DNA of 64,000 bases from Dermanyssus gallinae (lineage: Eukaryota > Arthropoda > Arachnida > Mesostigmata > Dermanyssidae), in contig QVRM01002221.1 in the NCBI GenBank assembly GCA_003439945.1, forward strand, positions 919,413 through 983,412, given 5' to 3'. Every line of letters starts with the position of its first letter. Positions within the stretch are counted from its first letter, which is position 1. The notes under the pieces are model-generated. The model did not search any database and was not told the DNA's origin. It worked only from the letters and a program-made list of their open reading frames with translations. Position numbers and translations under genes: made by a program. Of the stretch, positions 10,424-23,431 are shown piece after piece.

Positions 10424-10467
<44 letters not shown>
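10424..10467. repeat. (TA)n microsatellite
   Basis: About 22 uninterrupted TA units. Confidence 0.9.
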
Positions 10468-10468
<1 letters not shown>

Positions 10469-10511
10469 GTGTGCATACAGATACGTACAAATAATGAAGG
10501 TACTATATGTT

Positions 10512-10513
<2 letters not shown>

Positions 10514-10556
<43 letters not shown>
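10514..10556. repeat. (TA)n microsatellite
   Basis: About 21 TA units, 46 bp from the previous tract. Confidence 0.9.
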
Positions 10557-10558
<2 letters not shown>

Positions 10559-10745
10559 TAATGAAAAGCCAGCAATTTGGCTAACCTCCTATCCTACGAC
10601 AGGCTTTGGAGATCAACAGCTCATTGGCCATACTACTAACAACAATAATGGTGATGAAGAGAGGTGGTGTTGCTATTGTTGTTGTTATTATTGCCGCTTC
10701 TGTACAGTGTTTGGCCGCTGTTGAATGCCTTGCCTTTCCCTTCTA

Positions 10746-10820
10746 GTTGCAACAACAACAGCAGCAGCAACAACAACAACAACAACAACAACGGCAGCAA
10801 CAGCAACGACAGCAACAGAA
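10746..10820 (+). repeat. (AAC/AGC)n tract
   Basis: CAA and CAG units that translate as poly-Asn/Ser on plus and poly-Leu/Val on minus. The open frames here are repeat-driven. Confidence 0.85.
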
Positions 10821-11305
10821 CCAGCAGAAGAAGGCGAAGACAAAAGGGAGAAGGCGCAGCAGTCGACATGACCGATAGCGATCATTTTGCGATCGGCCAT
10901 CACAGTCATTAGTACAATGACGACGACGACGACGACAGCAACAGTATGATGATTGTTACGATTATCATTAATGGCTGGCTGCAGGCAGGCAGGCAGAAAA
11001 GGCACGAGCAGTCAACGATTCTGCCGCCGCCGAAGCCGCCGCCGCCGCCAAATACGACGACCCTACGAGGGTCATTTAGACGTATTAATTTCCCGAGGAT
11101 AAATGCGCTCGTTCTCACACATACGCACACAGACAGATACACTCGAACAGCCAGCAACAAATACCTACAAACACACACACAGACACACGTGCGAATAAAC
11201 ACAAATGGCAGCACGTAAAAGCCGTACTGTGCGCGCTGACGACTCCAGACTCCAGCGACAGACGGACTCATCATAGCAGATTATAAACACAAAGCGTGTG
11301 TATGT

Positions 11306-11332
11306 TTATACATGTATCTGTATATACATATG

Positions 11333-11401
<69 letters not shown>

Positions 11402-11577
11402 GTATATGTATTATGTATATATGTATGATGTATATATATATATATATATATAATATATGTAATATATATATATAATATATGTATATGTATATATATCAAT
11501 TAGTATTATATATATATATATATATGCTATATATATATATATATATGTATATGTGATATATTATATTATATCTATCT

Positions 11578-11667
<90 letters not shown>

Positions 11668-11676
11668 AATATATAT
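11306..11676. repeat. 370-bp complex TA/TATG region
   Basis: Several (TA)n tracts separated by TATGTATATG and AATATATGTAATA variants. It is nearly pure A/T with many self-complementary stretches. The longest uninterrupted TA run is about 11339-11395. Confidence 0.9.
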
Positions 11677-11805
11677 AATTATTTTCTATTACTTGCAGAC
11701 ACAGGTAAAGTTGCCTATTCTGCTTCTCTGGTTTCTGAATGAATAATGAGGTATATGACAATCATAATTGTGCCGTCCCAAATGGATAATGGCTAGTCTC
11801 TTTAA

Positions 11806-11810
<5 letters not shown>

Positions 11811-11851
<41 letters not shown>
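11811..11851. repeat. (TA)n microsatellite
   Basis: About 20 uninterrupted TA units. Confidence 0.9.
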
Positions 11852-11854
<3 letters not shown>

Positions 11855-12035
11855 TCCATGTGTGTATCTTAAAGGGCGGCCTTGTAATTGCACGTTACTT
11901 TTGCTCAATGATTTATATTGCTTTTAGAGCGTTAACAATCCTTTATTAACGAGACGCGGAATAGATCGTGCGTATTGCTATTAGATATTACTGTCTAAAA
12001 TGGAGATCATACACAGGATACACATCGCAACAGTA

Positions 12036-12408
12036 TTAAATAAGTATCAAACAGGCAGGAATATGGATGCGGCCAAGATCGCATTTTGCACACAAATCTA
12101 CATACGTCATCATCAATGCAGAAACAGTTTGGCTTCGTGCATACCTATTAGTTGTATCCGTGCCAGACCGCTTAGCAGACAGTTGTGCAATTTCCCTAGC
12201 AAAGTCTTTTCCATTTATCAGAGCAAAAAACTGGGCCATCAGTAAAGATTTCCATCAAAAACTTTATGCTTCTGGCCTTTCGAAATGTTCGATGGAAGTC
12301 TAATGTTTCTGTGCTAAACGGGACCTTGTTAAGTACAAGATATTCTGTCAGCATTTTCAGGGCTACCAACGTTATTTTGGTAACTCCAATATACGTTCGG
12401 CAAAACAA
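12036..12408 (-). other. Two overlapping unrecognised minus-strand frames
   Basis: Minus-strand frames at 12196-12408 and 12036-12239 are free of simple repeats and overlap in different frames, as a frameshifted old gene might. Composition looks protein-like, for example INGKDFAREIAQLSAKRSG. I recognise no domain, and chance is quite possible at these lengths. Confidence 0.2.
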
Positions 12409-12431
12409 GCTCTTAACCTATCAAATACTTG

Positions 12432-12453
12432 CACCACAGTGGCCACTGTGGTG
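12432..12453. repeat. 22-bp perfect palindrome
   Basis: The half-site CACCACAGTGG is followed directly by its exact reverse complement, with no spacer. Each half contains CCACAGTGG. Confidence 0.9.
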
Positions 12454-12603
12454 TAATTGTCGGGAGTGTCTACTTTCTGATCACGCCACGTGGGTTTTCC
12501 GGCACGGAAATTGCGGCCCTAGCTTTTGCCCGGTGGACATGTTTACCGAATGAAAGCCTGGGGGTTAGGATAACCCCCCAGGTAGATAAAGTCGCTGACT
12601 GCC

Positions 12604-12655
12604 AGCAGCAACAACAACAACGACAACAGCAACAACAACAGAAACAACGGAAGTA
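12604..12655 (+). repeat. (CAA)n tract
   Basis: CAA, CAG and CGA units that translate as poly-Gln in one frame. Confidence 0.85.
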
Positions 12656-12950
12656 GTGCATGTGTGGCCAACGTCATTAAATGAATTAAGGCGCGACTAC
12701 TCATCACAACTGTCACCACCCAATTACCAGTGACCAACGGTTGGCAACGGTCATGCGGACAACGAGGCAAAAAATCCGTTTTAAGATGGCGCCTAAATTG
12801 TTGTTGTTGTTGTAATTATTGTCGTCGCCTTCGATATCGAGCCGGCGGTAACAATTATCTCCTCGTTGTTACTTATCATTATAATTGTTATGATGGGCAT
12901 GATGCTAATATTGTTACAGTTGCTTTTGCTTGTGCTGATGATGCTAATCA

Positions 12951-13005
12951 CAGCAGCAGCAACAACAACAACAACAACAACAACAGCAACAACAACGACG
13001 CTGAT
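12951..13005 (+). repeat. (CAA)n tract
   Basis: CAG then CAA units, giving poly-Asn/Ser frames. Short GTT and GAT patches lie upstream. Confidence 0.85.
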
Positions 13006-13122
13006 GGGACAATGAATGATGATAATGATTTCTATCCAAATCGGCACCGACTTTATTTTTGATCGATCCACCGACCGACCGCCCAGCGACGAAAACGACT
13101 GATGACTGGTAGATGATGTATA

Positions 13123-13149
13123 ATAGATAGATAGATAGATAGATAGATA
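13123..13149 (+). repeat. (TAGA)n tetranucleotide microsatellite
   Basis: About six to seven TAGA units. Confidence 0.9.
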
Positions 13150-13742
13150 TATGGATACATTATGAGTGGAGGAATCGAGAATTGGCCCACGTATGAATGA
13201 AGTAATGGATCGGTGGCGCCTCTTCGAAACGAAGCCCATTAACCTAAGACCACCAAAGCGACGCCAGAAAGCTAGCCATTTGCCCCAGTGATTTTTGTTT
13301 GGTCTTCGTCTGTTTGATTTTGATTTTTGCTTCATGACTACTGCTAATTACTACTACTACAGTAGCAGCAGCAGCGGGAACCATAGTTGTTGTAGTCGAA
13401 ATGTAGTAAACCCCAGTATGTGGAGTACTTCATGGATTTCATCGAACGTGTAACAAGGCCGACAAGTCGATAATTCGGCACAAATCTTCTTCTTCTCCTT
13501 CTTCTTGTCGTCCCCGTTTTGGCTAGCAATTGCCGTCATCGTCTTCGGCATAATAACATCATCAGCCTCGCCGCAATTATTTTGGCTCAAGGCCTTCAGT
13601 GATTCCACCATCAATAAGATGCGACAGTGCGAATAAAGGGACGGCTTATTATCAATATCTTCTCGAATCGAGTCGAGTCTGGTGGGCTCAACGTTATTCC
13701 ACAAGGGACCACGAAATAAATAAGCAAAGCGGTAATAAGAGA

Positions 13743-13745
<3 letters not shown>

Positions 13746-13784
<39 letters not shown>
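13746..13784. repeat. (TA)n microsatellite
   Basis: About 19 uninterrupted TA units. Confidence 0.9.
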
Positions 13785-13787
<3 letters not shown>

Positions 13788-15665
13788 TAGTAGTTAATTA
13801 CGAATGCATTATATTGTATATAGTTGGCTCGTGTTAGGTTATGTCTACTTTCCGCTGAACTCTACGCAGAGCGCCGTAGTGAGATTCCATCGTCTACGAT
13901 TTCTTTTTCAAGCAACTCGTGATTCTCCATCGTCATACATTATCATTGAATGTATGTGTGTGAGTCTAAGCACGTAAGAGGAATGTAAGAGCCCACGTGG
14001 TCTTCTTCGAGGTGAATCTACGAAGAATGCGAATCAAATGCAGCCAGAGCGGCGTATTTGAGCTGGCGAATTTCGATACTGTTCCGCCAAGGTACGCCGA
14101 CCATTGATGATAGGATTGCTTCCTCTGATAAGGCTAGTTTCGTAGCGTTGCCTGCAGGCAGTTAACAGGTTCCGCTGGTGGCCTCTCGGCGTCTTAATCT
14201 CGAACGTTTGCACTTTTTCGAAAAATTCTCCGTCTAGCAATTGAAGTCGTCATTTGTGGTGTCGTTTTACCAAAAATGTTTTGAAATATTTTCTGTTATT
14301 TGTTTGTTGTTGTTGTTGTTGTCGTCGTCGTCGTCCACCTCCTCTTAATGTTGTATAGCAACACCCGTATCCAGAGGCATAACCAGCCGTGTGAGGTGGT
14401 ATTGTAGGTAGTCTGCTTCGGTTAAATTGTTGTGCTAATATATCGGTTGTTGTTGATGTTTTTAACATCATCACCGCGTTGTTACTCTATCTGGCATGCG
14501 TTACGATGGCTGTTCTTGTTGTCAGAATGCTGTTTCAATTGCGCTCTTTGAGGCAACGGGTGCTGCCAGGTTGCAGTCGCTGTTTGATTTGCGGTGCTGC
14601 TGTTCCGCCGACGTTATGCTCGTTAAATGATGACGCTTATTTAACGTAATCGTTCTTAACCGCTCGCGTCCTTCACGGCGACTGACGCAATAGGCATTCA
14701 ACTCAACGCGCTTGTGATCCAAGATCTCGAAACGAATGCCCATAGATATCCGTAGAGGAACGAAAAAATGATAGGTAACGAGACACTGAGAGACTGAGCA
14801 GCCCATTTTCAACTGATCATTCCCAAGAAGAGCCCATCGTCACAGCCCAGCAGAGTATCGTCGATCTTCGTCAATGTATTGCGTCAAGTTACAGTACAAT
14901 TTTGATTTATCACTACAGATTTGAGCACGTACCGTGCCGCTGATGACGTTATTACAGATACACACAATCTTGCGTAGGTATCTTGCGTCTTCCAAATGGA
15001 GCAAAACCCGCACACGTAATTTGCGTTAAACTGGCTTGATTAGGTGTCGCTAGATATTATATCGTTTCCTCGTAGTTTATCGTTGTTGTTAAGTGTGTTG
15101 ATGAGGCGGATTGGCAAACAGACCACACATGAGTTTACGACGAATCCTAAAGAACTATGGGGACGATACGACCGGCCTAGATAATCCTAGATCTTTAGCG
15201 CAACTATTTATGAATGCGGCCGTATTATTTCTATTTTGTTATTGTCAATATTGTTAAAAGATCGCATACGGCCACTATCTACTCAACCGCCGACGTTACG
15301 TACACTCTTCGTTGCGCCTCTGTGACACGACGGAAGCAAATGCGCAAAAAGAAAAACTGCCGACTTCCTATTATTGCTGTTGGTGCTAGTGGTGTTTCCA
15401 CTGGCCATGTATTTGTAACTTGATTGTTGCTGATCAAAGAGGTGCTGATTTTATTGCTGACTCCATCTAATTCGTCACACAAGATTATGTTGACCTAAAA
15501 ACACAATTTAAAGTCTAAAAACGAATATAATAAGTATTGATATCGTATTGTTATTATATAATACATCAATTGAACAACTAACAGTAAGTCTGAACAATAT
15601 ACGTATATGAATGAGTGAATGGCATTGTTTACTGTGCACTTGCAAATGCACTACGCAAAAAGAGG
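13785..15665. other. No recognisable gene
   Basis: Mostly unique sequence with low simple-repeat content apart from GTT/GTC at 14302-14335. Minus-strand frames of 60-100 residues at 14034-14240 and 14522-14812 are repeat-free but show no motif and no convincing splice boundaries. Confidence 0.5.

Positions 15666-15666
<1 letters not shown>

Positions 15667-15705
<39 letters not shown>
15667..15705. repeat. (TA)n microsatellite
   Basis: TA tract with one AAATA interruption near its start. Confidence 0.85.
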
Positions 15706-15709
<4 letters not shown>

Positions 15710-16306
15710 AGAGGGTGTGTGTGAGAGAGAGAAGAGGCTTTCGACGGTCGCCGCTGCTGAGAGATAAATCAGTCATTTTCATTGCTGCTCGGGGCAATTA
15801 TAAGCAGCAGCAGGCGGTATGTCAGCTGTTGGATCTAAATCAATCAATTACCAGGCCAAAAAATGCGTACGATGTTTCGCGTGTTATATGGCCCTGTCAA
15901 CGTGACGCCCGACATTTCCACCGATGGGTTCATTTTGCCATCACCAGGCTAGTCTCTCATGAATGGCTGTCCTCTCTCTCTCTCTCGTCATCTCTTTTTT
16001 GCTCTCTCTATCCATCTCCTCTGTCTGCCTGGCATGCGAGTATCGCTAGATAAAGTTTGCCAAGAACAACGTGACATGGCAACGTGAGAAGACAATCTTA
16101 GTTAAATAACTAACTAACTACTCCGCCCCCTCTCCCGCAGTGGCATAGGCCAGTTTCAGTGCAGTCCGTGTGCAGACAGAACAGCAGCCCGACGACGATG
16201 GCCAGCAGCTATTCAAGGCAATAGACGAAATCATTGTGTACAAGCGGATGCTATGGAGAGTTGATCCATGAATTCATTGGCCCATCTCCATTAGTTGGTA
16301 CCCCCT

Positions 16307-16514
<208 letters not shown>

Positions 16515-17040
16515 GTCGTTGTCATCGTTTTCGCCGTGGTTCTTGTGATGATCGTCTTCGCCATCGGCGGGATACGCCACTGTGCGAAAGCCCCTCGTGG
16601 AAGCTGGCCGAAGTTAGAGGGGCAACTGGAGGCGAGTAGCGCGAAGGGGCTTGAAGTACGGCAGTGAGGTACTGCCGCGCTGCTGACCGCAGCGTCTGGG
16701 CGGGAGGAACGCCGAGGCGGGAGGATGCGGTCGTTGCCTACCGCAGGCGGAGGAGGAGACCCACCGTGAAGATCAGGTGAAGATCAGCGGCAGCGACGGC
16801 GAAGAAGACGTGACTGCTGCTGCTGCTGCATCTCAGCCTCGCCGGGATGCGTGTGTTTGTCTGCTTGTTGAGCGTATTTCTCTTTTAGGCCTTTTAGAGG
16901 CAATTAGGCCGTTTTATGGCTTTTAAATCTTCGCACTAAAACGCCAAACGCCACGCCGGTCTGAAGACTTCACAGAACGGCCTTCCCCCCCGCCGTCCGT
17001 GCATTCCCACATTCAGTCACTAATATCGTTCCGCCTATAT
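16515..17040. other. GC-rich unique segment
   Basis: Higher GC than its surroundings with many CG dinucleotides (16560-16860), a tandem GTGAAGATCA pair near 16767 and a (CTG)n near 16813. No domain is visible in any frame. Confidence 0.4.
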
Positions 17041-17042
17041 AT

Positions 17043-17045
17043 ATA

Positions 17046-17088
<43 letters not shown>
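17043..17088. repeat. (TA)n microsatellite
   Basis: About 20 TA units, with a shorter TA run just before. Confidence 0.9.
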
Positions 17089-17093
<5 letters not shown>

Positions 17094-18480
17094 CATATAA
17101 GTATAGATAGATAGACAGATTGGTAATACCACACGGTCTATCGCCAATCGACTACGTTGCGTTTCCCAACACACGATTTTAATTTAATCAGGAATTTAAG
17201 TAATAATTGATAAAGGTAGATAACCGTCTGCCGGTGGTCGTCGTCGTCGTTTAGGACAACAATTGCCAGTAAGCTAAGCTTGACTACAATAACGTTATTA
17301 TTATTATTATTATTATTGTTACTTTAGTAACCGCAAACAGTAACCTTCGAAACTTTGAAAGCGTGTCCTCTCTTCGAAAAACAGACGTCCCGGGAAATCG
17401 AAATAGAGATGAAGCGAACAGTAGTTTCAAGTTCTCCTTACAAACAAATGCTTGTGGCTATCAACAACAACAAGAGCATCAGCAGCAGCAGCAGCAGCAA
17501 AACAATAGTAACAACACTAATAACCAGTCAACCAATTACGTAATAGGTCGCCGACCAAGGGGCCAAATTCCTTATACGGCTCCGCAAACTGGCCTCGGAA
17601 ACGGGCGGCCCAATTTTGCCCAAGTTGTTTTCACGGGTTTGCTCCTCTCTCACTCTCCCTCTCTTCTCTAGATCAAATGTCTTTTTCTTCACCTCAATAT
17701 CTTCAGTGTCAGTCTGTGTGTCTGTCTGTCTGTTTTCCCAAAGCTTTTGTCTGCGGAGTCTGTTTGCCTTGTTCTTTTAATGAGGCAAAGCAGGCACAAT
17801 CCGATCGGCAAGTTTGATCGCCAGCGTCTGCTCGCCGATATGAGCTTCTCCCGTTTCGTCTCTCGTTGTCACCGTCCTGCAGACACCCACTTACCCATAC
17901 AGACGGTGAATGCCAGAGGCATCAAGACTCCACGTGACGATATACCACGATTACACGTATAAGAGAGACGAATGAATACATTCGAAAAATATTGTATATA
18001 CAAAAAATGGAATGCATGAATACAAAGATTGAGATAGGTCGATAGAGCAAGAGAGAGAGAAGAAAACGGGAATAACAAGATAAAAAAAGGGTCAAACAAA
18101 CACACCCAACCCAACGCTAATCCGACGGTTCAACCATCGATCGAGCGATTCAAACAACGAACACCGCATGAAGGCCGTTCCGCCGACATCATCAAGGACA
18201 ACCCCCCCCCACCTATCTCTCCAACCTCTCCCCTCTCTCGCTCTCTCTCTCTCTCGCGCGTTGATGATATCACACAGCGTCTTTGTCATTTCGTCGCCTA
18301 CGCTACCGCGCGATCTTTCGATCGCTCTGTTTTTACTTTCCTCCGACTGGTCCAAGACTTCGTTGCCTCCCTGGGATGCCTTTCTCTCTATCTCGATCTC
18401 TACCCCCCCCCCCTTCCGCGCTCTCTGTCCTCCCCTAAGCTCGCTGCTATCGATAGTTAGCTGGGGTTGTTTTTGTTAAT
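17089..18480. other. No recognisable gene
   Basis: Contains (TTA)n at 17293-17318, (CAG)n near 17478-17500, a TCTG run near 17715, CT-rich 18205-18260 and C runs at 18200 and 18407. No supported coding sequence. Confidence 0.5.
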
Positions 18481-18682
18481 GCTGTTGTTCTTGTTGTTGT
18501 TGTTAATGTTGTTGTTGTTCTTGTTGTTGTTGTTGTTCTCGTCGTTGTTGATATGATTCGTGTCGTTGTTGATGTCGTTCTTGTAGCTGATCTTCTGCTA
18601 GTGGTGGTTGTTGTTGTTGTTGTTGTTGCTGTTGTTGCTGTTATTGTTTGTGTTGTTGTTGTTGTTGTTGTTGCTGTTAGTG
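18481..18682 (+). repeat. (GTT)n-rich region
   Basis: GTT with CTT, GTC and GCT variants. The 126-residue forward frame across it is Val-rich because of the repeat. Confidence 0.85.
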
Positions 18683-18995
18683 CTGTAGATTGTGCGATGC
18701 TCCGTGTACTCAGCTGGGGTAATCATCATCATCATCATCATAATCATCATCGTCTTCAGCTTAGTGGTGGCGGTGGTAGTAGTGGTTTTGGTCGATGTGT
18801 GATGTGCTGCTGTATTCTGTCTGCCGTGCGTATAGAGAGTGAGTGCCGCCGGTGCGTGCGCGGCGGGTTGGCGGACTGCGGGGGATGTCGAGGGGGTTGT
18901 AGGTGGGGTGGACGTCTGTGCAGGTTTATGTGAGCCCCGCTGTGCTGCTGTTATGCATGTGCGGCTGTGTGTGTGTGTTCATATGTATGTGTCTT

Positions 18996-19020
18996 TGTGT
19001 GTGTGTGTGTGTGTGTGTGT
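18996..19020 (+). repeat. (GT)n microsatellite
   Basis: About 12 GT units, part of a GT/TGTA-rich stretch from 18965. Confidence 0.9.
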
Positions 19021-19059
19021 GGGGGTGTAAGTACGGGAGAAACCTAACTGAAACGAGAA

Positions 19060-19310
19060 TGTTCTACTTCGCCTTCTTCTTCGTATTCATTTTTGCCTAT
19101 TCTTTTTGTTTTCTTTTCATCTTGGTTTTGGTTTTTCCTCTTTTTGTTTTTGGTTCTTCTTCGTTGCGCTCCTTTCCTTCTTCTCTGATATTTCTTCTTC
19201 TTCTTCTACATCTTGTATTTCCTCTTCTTTTTTCAATCAATGTTTGCTCATTTTTCTCAGTTTCGTATTTTTCTCCTCTAATCTTCTTCTACCATCCCCA
19301 TCACCGGATG
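19060..19310 (+). repeat. Pyrimidine-rich TTC/TTT stretch
   Basis: Strong C/T bias on the plus strand with many TTCTTC units. It yields Phe/Leu/Ser-rich frames that look like membrane proteins but reflect composition only. Confidence 0.65.
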
Positions 19311-21500
19311 CTAACCCCCTAGAAAGCACCACAATTAACATTGCTCCTCTAATTGAGCTTGCTGCCCATGTATTGATTTTGATTGACAACGTGGTGCATT
19401 ATCGGAACTGCATATTACAATGATTGAGTTCTCACAAAAAAACATAATGCGATGTAAAGGTAATATAAACTAATAGAGTGATATAATAAAAAAAAATGAT
19501 ATACTCCAACGATCGTATGTAACATCACAAGTAACAGATTCACGACAGGGCGTGTTCTGATAACAGACACCTTTCAACTCAGCAGCTTTAGTCAGGAGTC
19601 CCTATACGTGTCAATGCGATAAGCTGCAAATCTAGAGGCCACTAGCAATAGTAGCGGTTGCACTATGAAAGCTCATCAGCTACGCCCGAGGTATTTTTTA
19701 ACTCTTGCTTAAATATTCTTACGCAAGTACAAGATCTTAAGCTGTTGGGTAGCGAACTCCAAATCTCGGGCAACCGGCACTTTCGGGTTTGCGAGCTGAC
19801 CTTTTTGCGAGTACTGGGAACTTTGAACATTGTAGCTCTTCTCCCCAACTCTTTTTTTGGTGGAAGGGATATATATATATCTATTCGTCACAATTTTCCG
19901 TCTTTTTCCTCCTGTTTGTTTCTCTTCTTTTTTGTCAACCTTGATGGTGTTCTGCCCCCAATCTCTACAGAGCGCCGTTCACGCTACCCTATTGTTTTGT
20001 AGTATTGTCGCGGCTACGGCCGGCCTGGCGAATCATTATCTCAAGGTTTAGCTATTTCCGTAACCTTCCGTAACCGTATGGCCTCGTCATCGTTTTCTTT
20101 CTTCGCGGCCGCCCCCAGCCACCTCGATCAACCCTGGTGTCAACGCGCGCCAACCGGCTTCGCGCGGGGACTACACTGTTGCTCATCTAATCTCTCTCTC
20201 GTTTGCTCACACTCCGACAAACCACACCTGGATTTGGCCTAGACTCAGTATCGTCGTAGTCATAATGATTTATATCATCATCAGCATCACCATCATTATC
20301 GCCATCAGCTTCATATTCTACGACTTTTTTCCCCGACTTCGTCTTCTTCTATTCTCCTTTGATTGTTCGTTTGTATCTGTATAGTTGATGTTGTGTATGT
20401 TTGTCTGTCCATCGATATTCTGTTGTTGTTGTTGTCGTTGTTGTCGCCGCTATCGTAGACGGCCTTTTTTGCGTCTCTCGACCGTCATTCGATTCGCCCC
20501 TGCATCATCAATCCGTCCCACCGCGCTGCCTCTGCTGCAGCCACCGCTGTCCCAAAGATGGCATTCACGGCCTTTGCTCCATCGTTCGGTCGGTCGGTCG
20601 GTCGGTTTGTCTCTTCACTCCTTCGCTAAACCTACAAACCCACTCACTCCTTTACATTCCTTCCCTAACAACTCTCCAACATGCCAGCGCCCCTCTCATC
20701 TTGGCCCTCTCATCGTCTTCCTAGCTTTCGTCTTCATTAGTTTCGTTTTCGTCATCATAATCAGCAGCAGCATTATCAAAATTTTTAGCCGATCGCAACC
20801 AGATAGGGTCATTATGGGGCCACTCCTTGGCAGAAGGTAAGTAGTGACAGAAAAGTGTTCTTCTGCTACCGGCGTGCTGTTGCTGATACTGCTATTCCTC
20901 TAGTTCTTCTTCCTCATCCTGTTTTCTTCGGCTGGTTGTGCTGTTCTTCTATTCCCTTTGTTTTGCTACTGCAGATGCTGCTGCTCTAGATTATTTTCTT
21001 CTTCTTTGCTACAGCAGCTGTTCCTCTAGTTTCTGTTCTTCTGCTACTGCAACTATATCTCTAGTTTTTTCTTCTTTGTCTGCTGCAGCTGTTTTTCTAG
21101 TTTCTCTTTTTCTGCCGTTGCAGTTGTTCCTCTAGTTTCTCTTCTTCTGCTGCTGCTGCTTCTCTAGAATCTCTTCTTCTGCAGTTTCTGCTGTTCCTCT
21201 AGTTCTTTTTTTTCGTCTTCTACTGCTGCTACTGCGGCTGTTGCCATAGTTTTCTGCTGCTGCTGCTGCTGCGTGATTGGTGTTGGTATTGCACCGAAAC
21301 GCTTTAACCGCTCGGAAACAAAAAAGCGGCAAATCAAAGAAAAGAAACATGCAGGAGCGACAGAGAGATAGCGAAAGAAAAATGAACGAAAATAATCAAA
21401 ATATCGTTCGGCTCGTATTTGTCGTCGTCTTTATCGTTGCTGTGCCATAATAACATGACCCATCACCATCCATTGGCGGCATAGTAGCTCATAATTGTTC
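19311..21500. other. No recognisable gene
   Basis: Mixed unique sequence. A CTT/CTG/TAGTTTCT-type degenerate repeat occupies 20880-21260. A plus-strand GTAAGT at 20839 could be a splice donor, but no acceptor or domain supports an exon. Confidence 0.45.
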
Positions 21501-21507
21501 GTGAACG

Positions 21508-21560
21508 ACGACGACGACGACGACGAAAACAACAATAAAAACAACAGCAACAACAACGAT
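21508..21560 (+). repeat. (GAC)n and (AAC)n tract
   Basis: GAC units followed by AAC/AAT/GAT units. Confidence 0.8.
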
Positions 21561-21713
21561 GACATCAACAACCGCATTGTTTGTATATGTCAGGCAGGAC
21601 TCGTAGTCGTCGTCGAGGTGCATGTAAAGGATGTGTCGCGGATGTGTGCACATGTACATATTTACGTTAACACCAACAGCTGAACGTTTAGAACCTCATC
21701 ACCGCGCTCCCGG

Positions 21714-21750
21714 TGGTGGTGGTGGTGGTGGTAGAAGTAGTAGTAGTAGC
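21714..21750 (+). repeat. (GGT)n(AGT)n tract
   Basis: Six to seven GGT units followed by four to five AGT units. Confidence 0.85.
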
Positions 21751-22039
21751 GGGTTGAGCGCGGCAGAGAGCCAACAATCCAGAGACGCCGCCGAATCGCA
21801 GATAGCCGCCGAAGCTAAACGTGTCCTCGGTTTCTCCTCCTACTTTCCTTTCCCCTAACCCGCTCTCTCTCAATCTCTCTCTCTATCTCACACACACACT
21901 CTGTATTTGCTAGACTCTATCGCTCTATAACGCTTTTCTTTTGTTTGCAAAACGAAGATTGGGTGAGTGCGAAAAGAGGTCGTTTGGGCTACTTCGAGTA
22001 TCACTAGCTGCTGCTGCATACGGCAATATGTCAGCGTCA

Positions 22040-22090
22040 CTATTGTCGTTGTTGTTGTCGTCGTTGTTGTTGTTGTTGTTGTTGTTGTCT
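22040..22090 (+). repeat. (GTT/GTC)n tract
   Basis: Short trinucleotide tract. The 192-residue plus frame crossing 21941-22519 is partly driven by this and by the CAT/CAC repeats near 22370-22435. Confidence 0.8.
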
Positions 22091-22784
22091 ACGTCGTCTT
22101 CGTCAAACGACGATGTCGTGCGAGTAAAGACAAAGCTAACGCGACAACAACCACAGATACGACAGGTGCTGTTTGTCGAACATCGAATACGTTGTACGAG
22201 CCGGGTCGGTCGAGCATTAACGAAAACTGCAGCCCCACCCTTCAGCCGTACAGCCGCCTCCACCGGTGTCGCCGCCGCCACAGCCGCAATCGTCACCTTC
22301 AGTCAACCCCGTCGTAGACATTTCGACCGCTACGTCGACCGCCAATACCAGACTCAACACCAGCATCCTCACCCCCACCACCATCATCATTATCATCATC
22401 GTCGTCATCACAAGCATCACCACTACCACCAGCAGACCAAGAGTACGAAAGCCGCACGTAAAGTGATGAACGCTGCCTTTCCTACTGCTGCTGCTGCTGA
22501 TGTTGCTGATCTATACTGATGGCTGCTGCCTTGGTGATAATGTGCAAGCGGCGATAAACCACAGATCGGTGGGTGGTTATCATCATCGACGCCGTCGTGG
22601 TCGTCGTCGTCACCCCCAGCAGCAGCAGGAAACGCATTCAGTCAGCGCCCCCAGAGAGCATCGAGCAGCAGACGAGGAGACTGACTGCTACCTAGCCCAA
22701 CGGAGGGCACCCCCTCCCCCCCACCAATGTACGTGTCATCACAGACAAAGGCCGCAAACCACCAATACGACCACAAGAACAACA

Positions 22785-22945
22785 GCAACAACAACACAAC
22801 ATCAGCAGCAGCAGAAGCAGCAACGAATACGGTGACACCCATAAAGGCAGCAGCAGCAACAACAACAACAACAACAACAACAGCAACAGCACTAACGAAT
22901 ACGGCGACACCCATAAAGACAGCAGCAGCAACAACAACAACTCCA
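22785..22945 (+). repeat. 72-bp duplication inside (AAC/AGC)n
   Basis: The block AACGAATACGGTGACACCC followed by CATAAAG, CAG and CAA units starts at 22822 and again at 22894, with few differences. Two adjacent copies. Confidence 0.85.
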
Positions 22946-23405
22946 ACTCCTGGACGGATAACGTTGTTGTCCTTCCTTTCGTCTATTGGTTCTTTTCGTT
23001 GTTCTGCTCTTGTTGCGACCCACAGCCATGTCTTTGCCGCCCAATCGATTGGCCGATGGAAGCGGCCACCCCCGCCACCCCTTAATCCCCAGAGCTTATC
23101 GAGCATGTCGAGCTCGTCACCTACACTGACAATAATCATGATGATGCTGATGATGATGATCATGAAGATGGTGGCGATGATGATGGCGGCGGCGGTGGGG
23201 GTGATGATGATGTTGATGGTGACGCAAATAACGACTACCCCCCCGTAAGCGAAGACACCTGTCGATGTTGAGAACGACGAAAGAGAAAAAGCGGACTTGT
23301 TCCAATATTTGCTCACCCGGCCGCCTCGTTTTTCATTGGTTAGTGTGCGATTTGTTCACCCCCATACCAACACCCGTTTGTTCTTCTATCCCTTCTTCTG
23401 TGCTA

Positions 23406-23431
23406 TATATAATATATATATATATATATAT
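23406..23431. repeat. (TA)n microsatellite
   Basis: TA tract with one AATA interruption. Confidence 0.85.

Noticed and set aside
10909..11274. Minus-strand Cys-containing frame (IVDCSCLFCLPAC) considered as the missing Slit cap exon
   Set aside because: Cys spacing does not match an LRR N-terminal cap, the Gly-rich part is a GCC repeat, and there is no phase-2 donor in the right place.
20385..20848. Plus-strand frame ending next to a GTAAGT at 20839, with a hydrophobic stretch
   Set aside because: Hydrophobic residues come from CT/TTC-rich composition, and no acceptor or domain supports an exon.
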